A stretch of 64,000 bases of DNA from Alishewanella aestuarii B11 (GTDB taxonomy: Bacteria > Pseudomonadota > Gammaproteobacteria > Enterobacterales > Alteromonadaceae), in contig NZ_ALAB01000029.1 of the NCBI RefSeq assembly GCF_000280055.1, positions 1-64,000 of the forward strand, written 5' to 3'. Below, piece after piece: positions 9,752 to 17,839 of this stretch. The position numbers were made by a program, and so were the translations under genes. The number at the start of each line of letters is the position of its first letter. Within the stretch, counting starts at the first letter, position 1. Under the pieces are notes generated by a model, which did not search any database, was not told the origin of the DNA, and saw only the letters and a program-made list of their open reading frames with translations.

Positions 9752-10093
9752 TCAACCAATTACCACAGTATCTTTATTACCTTCTGGCAAGGGTGTAAAA
9801 GTATGGCGAGGGTAGCCAGCAAAATACACTCCTTGCGGCCAGGGCGTGCTACCAAAAAAGTGTAAACAGCTATCTTTATCTAACTTATATACCCGAACAT
9901 CATCCTCAGACTTTTTGATGCGTTTGAGCAGCTGTTGCTTTAGCGTTTGCCAGGCTGCTTTATCGCCAGCGAATAAATACACCGACTCTTGCAGCATAAA
10001 AGCGAACCGCTTTAAGTAGCGGTACACTCTGGCCAACCGCCGTTTTTCGCGAATATCATAGCTAATTAGATACCAGTGCTCTTTACACTTCAT
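9752..10093 (-). CDS. cas2: Cas2 (second copy, array-proximal)
   Basis: A 113-residue Cas2-family protein, partner of Cas1 in spacer integration. The N-terminal beta strand with the conserved Asp is visible (WYLISYDIREKRRLARVYRY, residues 7-26), followed by LQESVYLF, the usual Cas2 core. About 20 extra residues at the C-terminus end in KDTVVIG. Its ATG overlaps the cas1 stop by 4 bp (ATGA), indicating translational coupling. A different Cas2 is encoded on the other side of cas1, so this operon is cas2-cas1-cas2. Confidence 0.88.
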   Translation of the reverse strand: MKCKEHWYLISYDIREKRRLARVYRYLKRFAFMLQESVYLFAGDKAAWQTLKQQLLKRIKKSEDDVRVYKLDKDSCLHFFGSTPWPQGVYFAGYPRHTFTPLPEGNKDTVVIG

Positions 10094-11034
10094 GCCACTA
10101 CCTCAAGATTTGTTGCGGTTTGGTCTGGCTGCTTTAAATAATTTACCAGCCAACGCGCATGCGCAGCTAATTGCCGCTTAAACATTGGCAACTGTTGGTC
10201 AAATAACGGGTAAAACAGTAGCCGCCCTTCTTTACCTAAAAAGCAGCCGTCGGTACGGTTTTTACTAAAATGCCGTCGGTTTAATTCACCCTTAGCCAAT
10301 ACCTTAACCAACCACTGCTCTACTTTGGGCCGCAGTGGTTCCATCAAATCACAGGCTAACGATTGGCGACCATAAGCTAAACGATGGTAAAAGCCTAAAT
10401 CCGGATCCAAGCCATATTTTTTGCATTGCCTTACCGCTTCCTGATGTACCACGGTATATGCAAATGATAGTAAAGCATTTACCGGATCAGGTGGCGGGCG
10501 ACGGATCCGTTGTTCAAAACCCCAAGCCGGGTCGAGTTGCTGACGCCAGTATAGAAATAGCCCACGCTGTACACTACCTTCCAGGCCTCTTAACTGCTCT
10601 TCCTGCGAAACCTTGGCCAAGGATTCAAGTGCCATACCAAGCTGCGCCTGCAAGCGGTGCTCTGCTCCGGCTTGCGCTAAGCGCAATGACACACGAAATT
10701 TATGCGCACAGAATATCTTAGCTATAAGTAAACGCTGCGAAGGCTCTAACTGCCAGGCATATTGCTGGCATCGCCTTAAAGCATACTGATGCGTATTAGC
10801 ATAAAGCGCAAAACTATGATTAACATATCGATTGTTTAACACAATAAAATCAATACCACGATGCTGTAACTGCCCTATTAACTGCGTACTAAGCTGCACA
10901 TTATGCATACAAATTACTTTGTTCAACCGGCTAAGTGGTACTGTGCGCACAGGGGCATCAGGCTGGCGGATCACTAAACAATCCGTCACGTATTCAAGCG
11001 TAATATCATGTTTTTCTATCACCAGCGTGCTCAT
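10090..11034 (-). CDS. cas1: Cas1 integrase
   Basis: A 314-residue Cas1, the metal-dependent integrase that inserts spacers at the leader end. The N-terminal beta domain (residues 1-75, with SRLNKVICMHNVQLS) is followed by the helical catalytic domain. Likely metal ligands are Glu about 152 (RGLEGSVQR), His about 217 (GFYHRLAYGR) and Asp about 229 (ACDLMEPLRP). No reverse transcriptase or Cas6 fusion is present. It lies 9 bp after one cas2 and overlaps the next. Both arrays share its repeat and leader, so one module probably serves both. Confidence 0.95.
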   Translation of the reverse strand: MSTLVIEKHDITLEYVTDCLVIRQPDAPVRTVPLSRLNKVICMHNVQLSTQLIGQLQHRGIDFIVLNNRYVNHSFALYANTHQYALRRCQQYAWQLEPSQRLLIAKIFCAHKFRVSLRLAQAGAEHRLQAQLGMALESLAKVSQEEQLRGLEGSVQRGLFLYWRQQLDPAWGFEQRIRRPPPDPVNALLSFAYTVVHQEAVRQCKKYGLDPDLGFYHRLAYGRQSLACDLMEPLRPKVEQWLVKVLAKGELNRRHFSKNRTDGCFLGKEGRLLFYPLFDQQLPMFKRQLAAHARWLVNYLKQPDQTATNLEVVA

Positions 11035-11043
11035 TGTATTTAC

Positions 11044-11325
11044 TCAACTAATTACCAGGCTAAACTCACCTAACGGCTGCATACCGGTTCCAAGCTGTTC
11101 AATATCGCAGTTTGCGGGCAAGGCCAGATATACCACCTGTTCGCCAGGCTCTAACAATTCCAGTAGTGCCCCCTGCAAAACCTGATGTGCTTGTTTTGTC
11201 AGGCGACAATCAAATACCGAATCCTGATATACGTCTGCTACCTTTCGCAGCTGCTTTAACGCCCGCCGCCGCTGTTTGTTATTGCTGATATCATAGGCAT
11301 ATAAACTATTACTAAGGCGAGGCAT
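11044..11325 (-). CDS. cas2: Cas2 (first copy, promoter-proximal)
   Basis: A 93-residue Cas2-family protein of typical length. It shows LYAYDISNNKQRRRALKQL near the N-terminus, with the conserved Asp ending the first strand, and YQDSVFDCRL, matching the QxSVFE-type motif of Cas2. It shares little residue identity with the 113-residue Cas2 downstream, so the two are not a recent duplication. It starts 2 bp after csx16 ends and lies in the same minus-strand operon. Confidence 0.88.
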   Translation of the reverse strand: MPRLSNSLYAYDISNNKQRRRALKQLRKVADVYQDSVFDCRLTKQAHQVLQGALLELLEPGEQVVYLALPANCDIEQLGTGMQPLGEFSLVIS

Positions 11326-11326
11326 G

Positions 11327-11620
11327 TTAGCCCTCCTCTAAAACCCGGAACGGCTGTAAGGTTGCACCTAAGGCATACAGGGTTTCTTCAGATAACTCCT
11401 GACCACGCAAACTAGCTGGTACCGCTACATTTAAATGCAAGTAAGTTGCCCCTTTTTTATTAAGCGCAGCCACCATAGGGATCGGTAAGGTCCCAACAAC
11501 CTGATCACCAGCCTGCACATCGGCAAGATCCAAATGCGTTTCCCAGCGATCAATAGTGATCCCTTGCTGCTTAATCCAATTAATAGCACCGGGGTGGCGG
11601 CTGATAAAAAATGTGGTCAT
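11327..11620 (-). CDS. csx16: Csx16 (VVA1548 family), putative ring nuclease
   Basis: About 97 residues beginning MTTFFISRHPGAINWIKQQG, with VGTLPIPMVAALNKKGATYLHL in the middle, the hallmark of the Csx16 family. Csx16 has been reported to belong to a group of small ring nucleases that degrade cyclic oligoadenylate, switching off type III effectors. An AGGACA site precedes the ATG at 11620; a longer in-frame start at 11668 would overlap the promoter. It is the first gene of the csx16-cas2-cas1-cas2 operon, driven from the shared operator at 11681. Confidence 0.85.
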   Translation of the reverse strand: MTTFFISRHPGAINWIKQQGITIDRWETHLDLADVQAGDQVVGTLPIPMVAALNKKGATYLHLNVAVPASLRGQELSEETLYALGATLQPFRVLEEG

Positions 11621-11647
11621 GCTGTTGTCCTCTGATTGCTTGAGGGC

Positions 11648-11724
11648 ATTATCAAGGTTTTTTAACAAAACTATGGCTTCACAAGTTTGTATTCGTCAGG
11701 CAGGCTTTGCATTAAAGAGATAAT
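11648..11724. promoter_or_regulatory. Divergent promoter pair around one ACAA-N2-TTGT operator
   Basis: The operator ACAAGTTTGT is at 11681-11690. Leftwards, a perfect GATAAT -10 (11653-11648) follows after exactly 27 nt, for csx16. Rightwards, GATAAT (11719-11724) follows after 28 nt, for the helicase. One central site thus serves two promoters in the geometry found at the other operators in the island. Confidence 0.75.
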
Positions 11725-11760
11725 CGATTTATATCAATAGGTAATGAAAGATTTGATACT

Positions 11761-13620
11761 ATGACCTTTACCCCAACTGCTGAACAACAACAGATATTCG
11801 CCCATAGACAGGGTTTAGCAAAAGTTTTTGCTGGCCCGGGCACCGGCAAAACCACAACCTTAGTCAATTATGTTGAAAAATTGGCAACTGACGGCTTTAA
11901 ACAGGTTTTAGTGTTATGTTTTAACAAAGAAGTACGAAAAGAAATTCAGCAGCGGATTACCAAGATGCAGGTTAAGGGTGTAGCCGTTCATACTTTTCAC
12001 TCCCTTGCTTACCATGCCATTAAACCGCGAAACCTGCCAAAAAACCTTGAGCAGGTACAGCGTATATTACAGAAAAAAATATATCAGCAATTTTTACAGG
12101 CCAAACCCGCACTCGACGCTTTAGATGAGTTTGCCGACTTTGTCGCGAAGCAAAAAGCCTACTATCCAATGCGGGTGCCGCCAAATGAACCTTTATCGCA
12201 CGCTTTTAAGTTATACGAACAACAACGTAAACATGAAGGCTTGTTATTTTATGATGACTGGCTGCAAAGTTATGCCTATCAACTTGAGCAACTTGGCGTA
12301 CCCTTCTACGATGCCGTGCTGGTTGATGAAGCGCAGGATCTGAACCCAATCCAATTCAGTATTTTTGAAATGCTAACTACCCATGCCCGGGTTGGCATGT
12401 TAGTAGGCGATGTGGATCAAACACTGTATCAGTGGCGCCAGGCGCATCCGGAAATGTTTTTAACATGTCAGATCCCGCATTTACCTGAATGCAAGTTCAC
12501 ACTAAGCCAAACCTTTCGCTACGGGCATCAACAAGCCCTGGCTGCACAGCAGTTGATCCATCAAAATGTGCGGCGCCACCCTTTGCTAACAGTTAGTAAC
12601 GGCGCAATACAAACCGCGATTAAACTTGAACAATATGAGGCGCCGGTAAATCGACTAGTTTTACAGTTAGAGCAACTCCAAAAACAGCAACCCGGTGCAA
12701 GCATCGCCATTATTGCACCTACCTGGGTGGCATTAGAGCCGGTTCAAATGGCGCTGCTGTTAAAAAGGCTACCCTATGACATCAAAGCCGATAAACGTCT
12801 GAATTTGCACGATGGCTTTAAGCTTATTGATGCCCTTGGCATATTAAACGCGCCGAACTACAACAGCATCGCAGCTGAACAACGTGTTGACGCCATCCAT
12901 ACCATTTTCACAACGCCTTATCACCCGGTAAAAATGGAGTTTATTCAAACGCTGGCCACGCAGTTTGGCCAGTTACCACGAGAAAGGGTATTACATCATA
13001 TTGCGTCATTACAGCAGAGTGTGGAAAAACCGGTTTGGCGAACCTTAGAAAATTTGCGTATTGCTATTACATTGATCGCTAACAACGCGGTCAATGCCGA
13101 GCAGGTATTGAGTGAATACTATACGCAAACCGATTTAATCCATCATATCCAAAACGATGCGTTGTTAAGTGAAGAGCGCCGCAATGATAAATGCTTCCAT
13201 TATCAGCAATTAGTTATCCTGGCAGAAAAAAAAGCCCAATCCTTTACCGAGTTTGCCTCTTTTATCAAAGGCGTCTTTCGCTTAAAAGCCGAAGCTAAAC
13301 CCAGCAATTTAGTTCTCGGCACGGTACATTTTCATAAGGGGCTGGAATACGATCATGTATTTGTGATGGCAGGTGAAAGTTGGGGGCAAGAGCCGCAAAA
13401 GTTGGAAGAAGAAGAGCGGCGTAGCCTCTATGTGGCGATTACACGCGCAAAACAACAAACCACCATTTTATGCGATAACAACGCTAAACTGGCAGAGCTA
13501 ATGCAACTTGAGCATGCGCAACAGGCTTATTCCCGTTTAATGGGCAATACCCTTTTGAATAACCTAAGCAATACCTGCCAGCGCTACCTTGAAAAACTCA
13601 CCCGCGTACTGCAAAGTTAA
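11761..13620 (+). CDS. UvrD/Rep-like superfamily 1 helicase
   Basis: A 619-residue SF1A helicase. Visible motifs are Walker A FAGPGTGKTTTL (residues about 23-34), motif II VDEAQDLNPIQ near 190, GDVDQTLYQWRQ near 220, TFRYGHQQ near 255, motif V GTVHFHKGLEYDHVFV near 520, and AITRAKQQTT near 560. It lacks the nuclease domain of AddA/RecB. It has its own operator and promoter opposite the adaptation operon, which suggests a role in spacer acquisition or another DNA-processing step of this island. That role is inferred from position only. Confidence 0.85.
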   Translation: MTFTPTAEQQQIFAHRQGLAKVFAGPGTGKTTTLVNYVEKLATDGFKQVLVLCFNKEVRKEIQQRITKMQVKGVAVHTFHSLAYHAIKPRNLPKNLEQVQRILQKKIYQQFLQAKPALDALDEFADFVAKQKAYYPMRVPPNEPLSHAFKLYEQQRKHEGLLFYDDWLQSYAYQLEQLGVPFYDAVLVDEAQDLNPIQFSIFEMLTTHARVGMLVGDVDQTLYQWRQAHPEMFLTCQIPHLPECKFTLSQTFRYGHQQALAAQQLIHQNVRRHPLLTVSNGAIQTAIKLEQYEAPVNRLVLQLEQLQKQQPGASIAIIAPTWVALEPVQMALLLKRLPYDIKADKRLNLHDGFKLIDALGILNAPNYNSIAAEQRVDAIHTIFTTPYHPVKMEFIQTLATQFGQLPRERVLHHIASLQQSVEKPVWRTLENLRIAITLIANNAVNAEQVLSEYYTQTDLIHHIQNDALLSEERRNDKCFHYQQLVILAEKKAQSFTEFASFIKGVFRLKAEAKPSNLVLGTVHFHKGLEYDHVFVMAGESWGQEPQKLEEEERRSLYVAITRAKQQTTILCDNNAKLAELMQLEHAQQAYSRLMGNTLLNNLSNTCQRYLEKLTRVLQS

Positions 13621-13642
13621 GGCCCGAGAACAACAGCCGCTT

Positions 13643-13686
13643 ACAAACTTGTCAGCAACTTAAAACGCTTTCTTAGGCGTTAATCT
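13643..13686 (+). promoter_or_regulatory. ACAA-N2-TTGT operator and promoter of darT
   Basis: Operator ACAAACTTGT at 13643-13652; -10-like TTAATC at 13680 (27 nt) or TAATCT at 13681 (28 nt). The darT start codon is 63 nt from the operator centre. Confidence 0.65.
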
Positions 13687-13710
13687 GCTCCCCTAACCAA
13701 GGAGCTGATT

Positions 13711-14328
13711 ATGTTGCACACCACCTTACAACATCATGATCCATTAATCGCACCTGACTTAGTTCTTTCACATGTCTGGCATTTAACCCATGTCAATAAT
13801 TTACCTTCGGTTTTTAATAGTGCCAGTGGTTTACTCAGTAAACATGCGTTACAACAACAGCTGGTTAGTTATCAGGATATTTCTATGACTGAGGTCCAAA
13901 CTCGCCGTGCCAGAAAAACCATCTTTGGCATACCACTGCATAATTTTGTCCCCACCTTTGTGCAGCAGCGTAATCCTATGATGTCTAAATTACGGCACCA
14001 GGCTAGGCATTTGGTTTGGTTAAAAATTGATGTCTGTAAACTCACGCAGCAATATTGTATTACTGCGGATCGGAATGCAGCAGCAGATGGCGTAAAATTT
14101 TATGAGGGCATAGCACCGGAATTTCTGCCCTGGCATGTGCTAATGTCGTCCTATTGGAACAACCTAACTGAAGGTAGTGCACTGCGCAGTGCCGAAATTC
14201 TGGTGCTAAACCGAATTTCACCTTCAGCTATTGTTGGTGCTGAAGTCTGCAACCCTAACTTAATCAGCCATATCGAGCAAGAATATGGCTTAGCCGCAGT
14301 TTACGCACCAAATAAATTTTTTCTCTAA
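13711..14328 (+). CDS. darT: DarT-like DNA ADP-ribosyltransferase toxin
   Basis: A 205-residue protein with the DarT fold, which ADP-ribosylates bases of single-stranded DNA using NAD+ and halts replication. Signatures are HLTHVNNLPSVF near residue 27 (NAD-binding His), IPLHNFVPTFVQQRNPMM near 75-92 (the usual PLHDYVPFYF-type motif), and RSAEILV near 163-169, whose Glu is the likely catalytic residue. AAGGAG precedes the ATG. It is followed 17 bp later by a macrodomain gene, the normal darT-darG order. DarTG systems act in phage defence; here the pair sits inside a type III-D locus and carries the shared operator. Confidence 0.85.
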   Translation: MLHTTLQHHDPLIAPDLVLSHVWHLTHVNNLPSVFNSASGLLSKHALQQQLVSYQDISMTEVQTRRARKTIFGIPLHNFVPTFVQQRNPMMSKLRHQARHLVWLKIDVCKLTQQYCITADRNAAADGVKFYEGIAPEFLPWHVLMSSYWNNLTEGSALRSAEILVLNRISPSAIVGAEVCNPNLISHIEQEYGLAAVYAPNKFFL

Positions 14329-14345
14329 TTTTCAGGACACACTAC

Positions 14346-15035
14346 ATGGCAATGGCTGTTATTGAAGGGAATATCTTTACCAGTAAAGCACAAACCCTGG
14401 TAAATACCGTGAACTGCGAAGGCATTATGGGTGCGGGCATTGCCTTAGAGTGTCGCCTTCGCTACCCCGACATGTTTAGCCGCTATCAGCAATTTTGTGC
14501 CGACAAGCAACTGGCCCCCGGCAAACTGTGGCTATACAAAGCGGCAGATCGCTGGATTTTAAACTTCCCTACTAAGTTACAGTGGAAGTACCCCTCTAAA
14601 TTGGTTTACCTAGAACAAGGCCTGGCTAATTTTGGGCAAACCTTTGCACAACGCGGAATACGTAGCATCGCATTTCCACTATTAGGGGCCGACAGAGGCG
14701 GTTTAGCACCAGAGCAGGTGTTAACGTTAATGCAAAATACCCTAAAGCCGGTTGCTGAACACATCGATGTTGAAATTTATCTGTATCGACCCGACGTCAG
14801 TGATGAACTGTTCGGCCGGTTTGCGCAGCAGTTACAACAACTCGATGCGCAACAGCTTAAGCTGCAAACGGGTATCACACTTAAACGCCTGGAAACCATA
14901 CAACAGGCGGTAAGTTCAGGCCGTTATGCACAAATTAACCAGTTAGCCGATTTACCCGGCATTGGTTTAAAAACATTGGAGCAGGTGTTTCAGTTTTGCC
15001 AACAGCCACCGCCGGAAAACATCAGCTTGTTTTAA
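14346..15035 (+). CDS. darG: DarG-like macrodomain antitoxin, short form
   Basis: The N-terminal macrodomain (residues 1-150; VNTVNCEGIMGAGIAL, then FPLLGADRGGLAPEQV) should reverse DarT ADP-ribosylation by hydrolysing thymidine-linked ADP-ribose. Canonical DarG is about 350 residues and its C-terminal DNA-mimic domain also binds DarT. Here only about 80 residues follow, ending in a helix-hairpin-helix-like stretch (LADLPGIGLKTLEQVFQF). The antitoxin is therefore reduced or diverged. AGGA lies 8 nt before the ATG. Same operon as darT and probably the 877-residue gene 66 bp downstream. Confidence 0.82.
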   Translation: MAMAVIEGNIFTSKAQTLVNTVNCEGIMGAGIALECRLRYPDMFSRYQQFCADKQLAPGKLWLYKAADRWILNFPTKLQWKYPSKLVYLEQGLANFGQTFAQRGIRSIAFPLLGADRGGLAPEQVLTLMQNTLKPVAEHIDVEIYLYRPDVSDELFGRFAQQLQQLDAQQLKLQTGITLKRLETIQQAVSSGRYAQINQLADLPGIGLKTLEQVFQFCQQPPPENISLF

Positions 15036-15101
15036 GGCAAAACTAGAAAAAATAAGCCTTTAACAGTATTCTGCCAGCGAAACTTCAAAAAAGGAATGAT
15101 A

Positions 15102-17735
15102 ATGAAAGCGGTGTTATTGCCTCACGCCCCCACGACCTTACCCTCTGCGCTAACAGTTGGCATTGTGCATAACGCCAGCCTAAATGCGGGTACACTGCAG
15201 CACGCGGTTTCTCAGTTAACCGCCGCCTTGGTAAATAGTGCGCCTATTGATTGTTTTATTGGCAGTAGCACAACGCCTGCACTGTATTGGTTTGCCGCCA
15301 AGCATTGCCTACCGCAAGCACAGTTACTTTGCAGCCAGGATACTGCAGAGTGGGTAAACTTAAATGATGGCGCTGTCGTTACATTTAACAGCGAACCGCC
15401 AGCCAACGTTAACCAGGCAGCACCTGAAACCACCAACGCCGCGCAGCCAGCGGCCACTATTGCAGCTGAGCAACCCGAGCCGCAAAAACCACAGCAAGCC
15501 ACCTTACCCAAACAGCTGCTTGATAATATCTTTCGCTTTTTTGTTTGGGGTAAAGAAGAAGCCGAGCGCCTGTTACTGCAAGCTAAAGAGCAATATGCCA
15601 GCCAACCAGAAGCCTTACAGCTATTAGACAAAGTGGCACGGCAAGGTAAGCATGCCATTATGCTGGAAGCCGGTTTAAAAAAACTCTGGCAAAGTGGTGC
15701 CGATGCCTCAGAAATAGAGCACTGGCTTGGCAAGCAGCAACAGCAGTCGGGCCGTATTAAAGCGCATTTGGCTATCACGGCTAAAAAACTGCGTGAAGAG
15801 CAACAAAAACAAAATCAAAAATGGCGGGCAAATAAGGGGTATAAACTTAGCCTGCCACACTATCAGCTAAATAATAATCTGCATCATCAGAACCTGCGCG
15901 CGCTGTCGCCGTCACCGCACTGGCAGCTGATTGTTGATGAAACTGGCACCGAGTTTAACCAGCAGGCGCTGGAGCTTAATCAAACCGCACAAGAATTGGG
16001 CCGCATAGTGGCCCTGGCTTTACCGCAAAATGCCAATTTACCGTCGCTGGAAAAACCGTTTCACGCCAAAGATGAGCCGCTAGAAAAAATTGAACCTTTA
16101 GTCGCGAGGCTGTTGGAAAGTAATAGCGGTATCTTTGGTAGCACAGTACAAGATATCAGCACCTATAGCTGGATTGGTGCTATCCAGCAGCATATCCGCT
16201 GGGCCTTATTAATGTTGCCGATACAGGGCCCAACCCGGGTGCAGGCATTTATTGAACAACGTGCCCCCTATACCGATAGCACCCAACTGCAGGCATTGTG
16301 CGATTCGCTGGAAAACGAGTTAAAACTGCTGGCACCGGAACGCTTTGCCCAGCTGCATCTCACGCTGGAAATTATGCAAAAAGATCACCCCTTTAATGGC
16401 TATGTCGATACTATTGCCAATTTGTGGGGTAGCCCAAGCCAGGAAAAACGTAAGCTGCTGGCCAGAACCCTATGGCGAGATCAGTGCCTGTTACAAAATA
16501 CGGCACTGGATAATATTGAACGCTTTTATCATAAAGTTAGCTACCAAGATCAGCTGGCCGCGGCCGATTGGTTTCAGCTGTGCAATTTGCTTAGTAGCGA
16601 ACCAGAACACTCCTTTTTGCAGTATCTTAGCCAACAGCAACTTACAGCAACAAAAGCCAACCCCAGCCAGTGGCAACAATATTTACAGGAAGTGCACTAC
16701 CGGGTTAGCAGTAAAAACTTTACGCCTGCCGGCTTAAAGCAAGCGCTGGATTGGTTAGCATTAGCGGCGGGTGAATACGCGTTACCCAAAACGCTACAGC
16801 TACAGCATTTATCTTTACAGCAAGCAGCAGCAAACCATTTTGGTGCCTGTGAGCCGCAAAAAATGCAACATACGCTGCAACTGGCCACAGCACTACGCGA
16901 TGAAATTCCTGCGCAGGCCTGCGAAGCCTTATTACGTGTGGCCATAACCGCTACCCATGCTTATGACTTTAATAGTGCGATTCCCTTTTTACAGGACTGG
17001 TTGGCGCAACCCATCGCCGTACCGGGCTTACTAAATCATGCCAAGTTACACTCCACTATGGGGCAACTTGCTGCATTTAAAGGTGACTATACTGCGGCAG
17101 AACACAGTTTTAGCGCCGCAATTGCTGGCTTTGGAAAGTTGTCTGATCCGGTACAGGCTGAAAAGGAGATCACGCAAACCCAAACCTATCAGGCGATAAG
17201 TTGGCTGGACCATGCGCAGCCGAAGGCCGATGAGGCCATTTTATCCCTGTTAGCGCTTGGCCCGCAGCTGGAAACTGGCAAAGCCTTTACCGCGCTGGCA
17301 CGCAGCGGTAATAGCGAACGCTTCCGCCACTATTTATTACTGCGTTATTTGCTAGCCCGGCCAGAGCTTACCGAGGCACGGCAAGCCTATTTGCAAGCCG
17401 AACCTAACTGGCAAACAGATAGCGCCCACCCATGGATGCTGATTAATGCTTATCGCGCCTGGCTGCTAGTCAGCAGCGGCAACTCTAGTTTGGCCACCGG
17501 GTATTTACAACAAGCGATTGATGACTGCGAAGCGGCTGGTAGTACCTTATTAATATGGATGGGCCAGGTATTGGCAACCTTAGGGCAAAGTTTGGGGCTT
17601 AACTGCGCACTGGATAAACAACCCAACTGGCCAGCCTATCTACCCACTAATAAACTGGCAGCGCTTAGCAATGCGAAAGATGATCAAGGTCGGTTACAGG
17701 CATTAAATCAGCTGCTACCCTTTAACTTCCACTAA
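15102..17735 (+). CDS. Unrecognised 877-residue protein of the CRISPR island
   Basis: I do not recognise this family. The start at 15102 has AAGGA 6 nt upstream. Residues 1-100 look like a small alpha/beta domain. Residues 105-140 are an Ala/Gln/Pro-rich linker. A strand near 275-282 reading LIVDETGTEF resembles the first acidic strand of RNase H-fold or DUF3800-type nucleases. A later FIEQRAPY (about 383-390) could be a second core strand. From about 560 the protein is all-helical with TPR-like repeats (FKGDYTAAEHSFSAAIAGF). It is third in the darT-darG operon and ends at a hairpin. A nuclease or scaffold role is speculation. Confidence 0.75.
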   Translation: MKAVLLPHAPTTLPSALTVGIVHNASLNAGTLQHAVSQLTAALVNSAPIDCFIGSSTTPALYWFAAKHCLPQAQLLCSQDTAEWVNLNDGAVVTFNSEPPANVNQAAPETTNAAQPAATIAAEQPEPQKPQQATLPKQLLDNIFRFFVWGKEEAERLLLQAKEQYASQPEALQLLDKVARQGKHAIMLEAGLKKLWQSGADASEIEHWLGKQQQQSGRIKAHLAITAKKLREEQQKQNQKWRANKGYKLSLPHYQLNNNLHHQNLRALSPSPHWQLIVDETGTEFNQQALELNQTAQELGRIVALALPQNANLPSLEKPFHAKDEPLEKIEPLVARLLESNSGIFGSTVQDISTYSWIGAIQQHIRWALLMLPIQGPTRVQAFIEQRAPYTDSTQLQALCDSLENELKLLAPERFAQLHLTLEIMQKDHPFNGYVDTIANLWGSPSQEKRKLLARTLWRDQCLLQNTALDNIERFYHKVSYQDQLAAADWFQLCNLLSSEPEHSFLQYLSQQQLTATKANPSQWQQYLQEVHYRVSSKNFTPAGLKQALDWLALAAGEYALPKTLQLQHLSLQQAAANHFGACEPQKMQHTLQLATALRDEIPAQACEALLRVAITATHAYDFNSAIPFLQDWLAQPIAVPGLLNHAKLHSTMGQLAAFKGDYTAAEHSFSAAIAGFGKLSDPVQAEKEITQTQTYQAISWLDHAQPKADEAILSLLALGPQLETGKAFTALARSGNSERFRHYLLLRYLLARPELTEARQAYLQAEPNWQTDSAHPWMLINAYRAWLLVSSGNSSLATGYLQQAIDDCEAAGSTLLIWMGQVLATLGQSLGLNCALDKQPNWPAYLPTNKLAALSNAKDDQGRLQALNQLLPFNFH

Positions 17736-17747
17736 CTTCATCAGCTA

Positions 17748-17779
17748 AAAGGGCTCTGACAAGTTTGTTTGAGCCCTTT
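17748..17779 (+). terminator. Hairpin enclosing an operator
   Basis: Perfect 9-bp stem AAAGGGCTC (17748-17756) / GAGCCCTTT (17771-17779) just after the 877-residue gene. The 14-nt loop is essentially the operator ACAAGTTTGT (17759-17768). It may terminate the upstream operon while the same DNA acts as activator site for the next. Confidence 0.55.
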
Positions 17780-17801
17780 GACAGAAATACATGGTTAAAC
17801 T
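17759..17801 (+). promoter_or_regulatory. Operator and promoter of the CARF operon
   Basis: ACAAGTTTGT at 17759-17768, then -10-like TAAACT at 17796-17801 after 27 nt. The start of the NE0113-family gene is 76 nt from the operator centre. Confidence 0.65.
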
Positions 17802-17839
17802 AAGCCAACTTAACCCACTTTCAGCAAGGAAACGCAAAT

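Noticed and set aside
14877-15035. DarG tail as a separate DNA-repair gene (helix-hairpin-helix)
   Set aside because: It is in frame with the macrodomain with no internal start, so it is one protein.
17748-17779. A riboswitch or attenuator before the CARF operon
   Set aside because: The hairpin lies upstream of the predicted transcription start of that operon, so it cannot be in its leader RNA.
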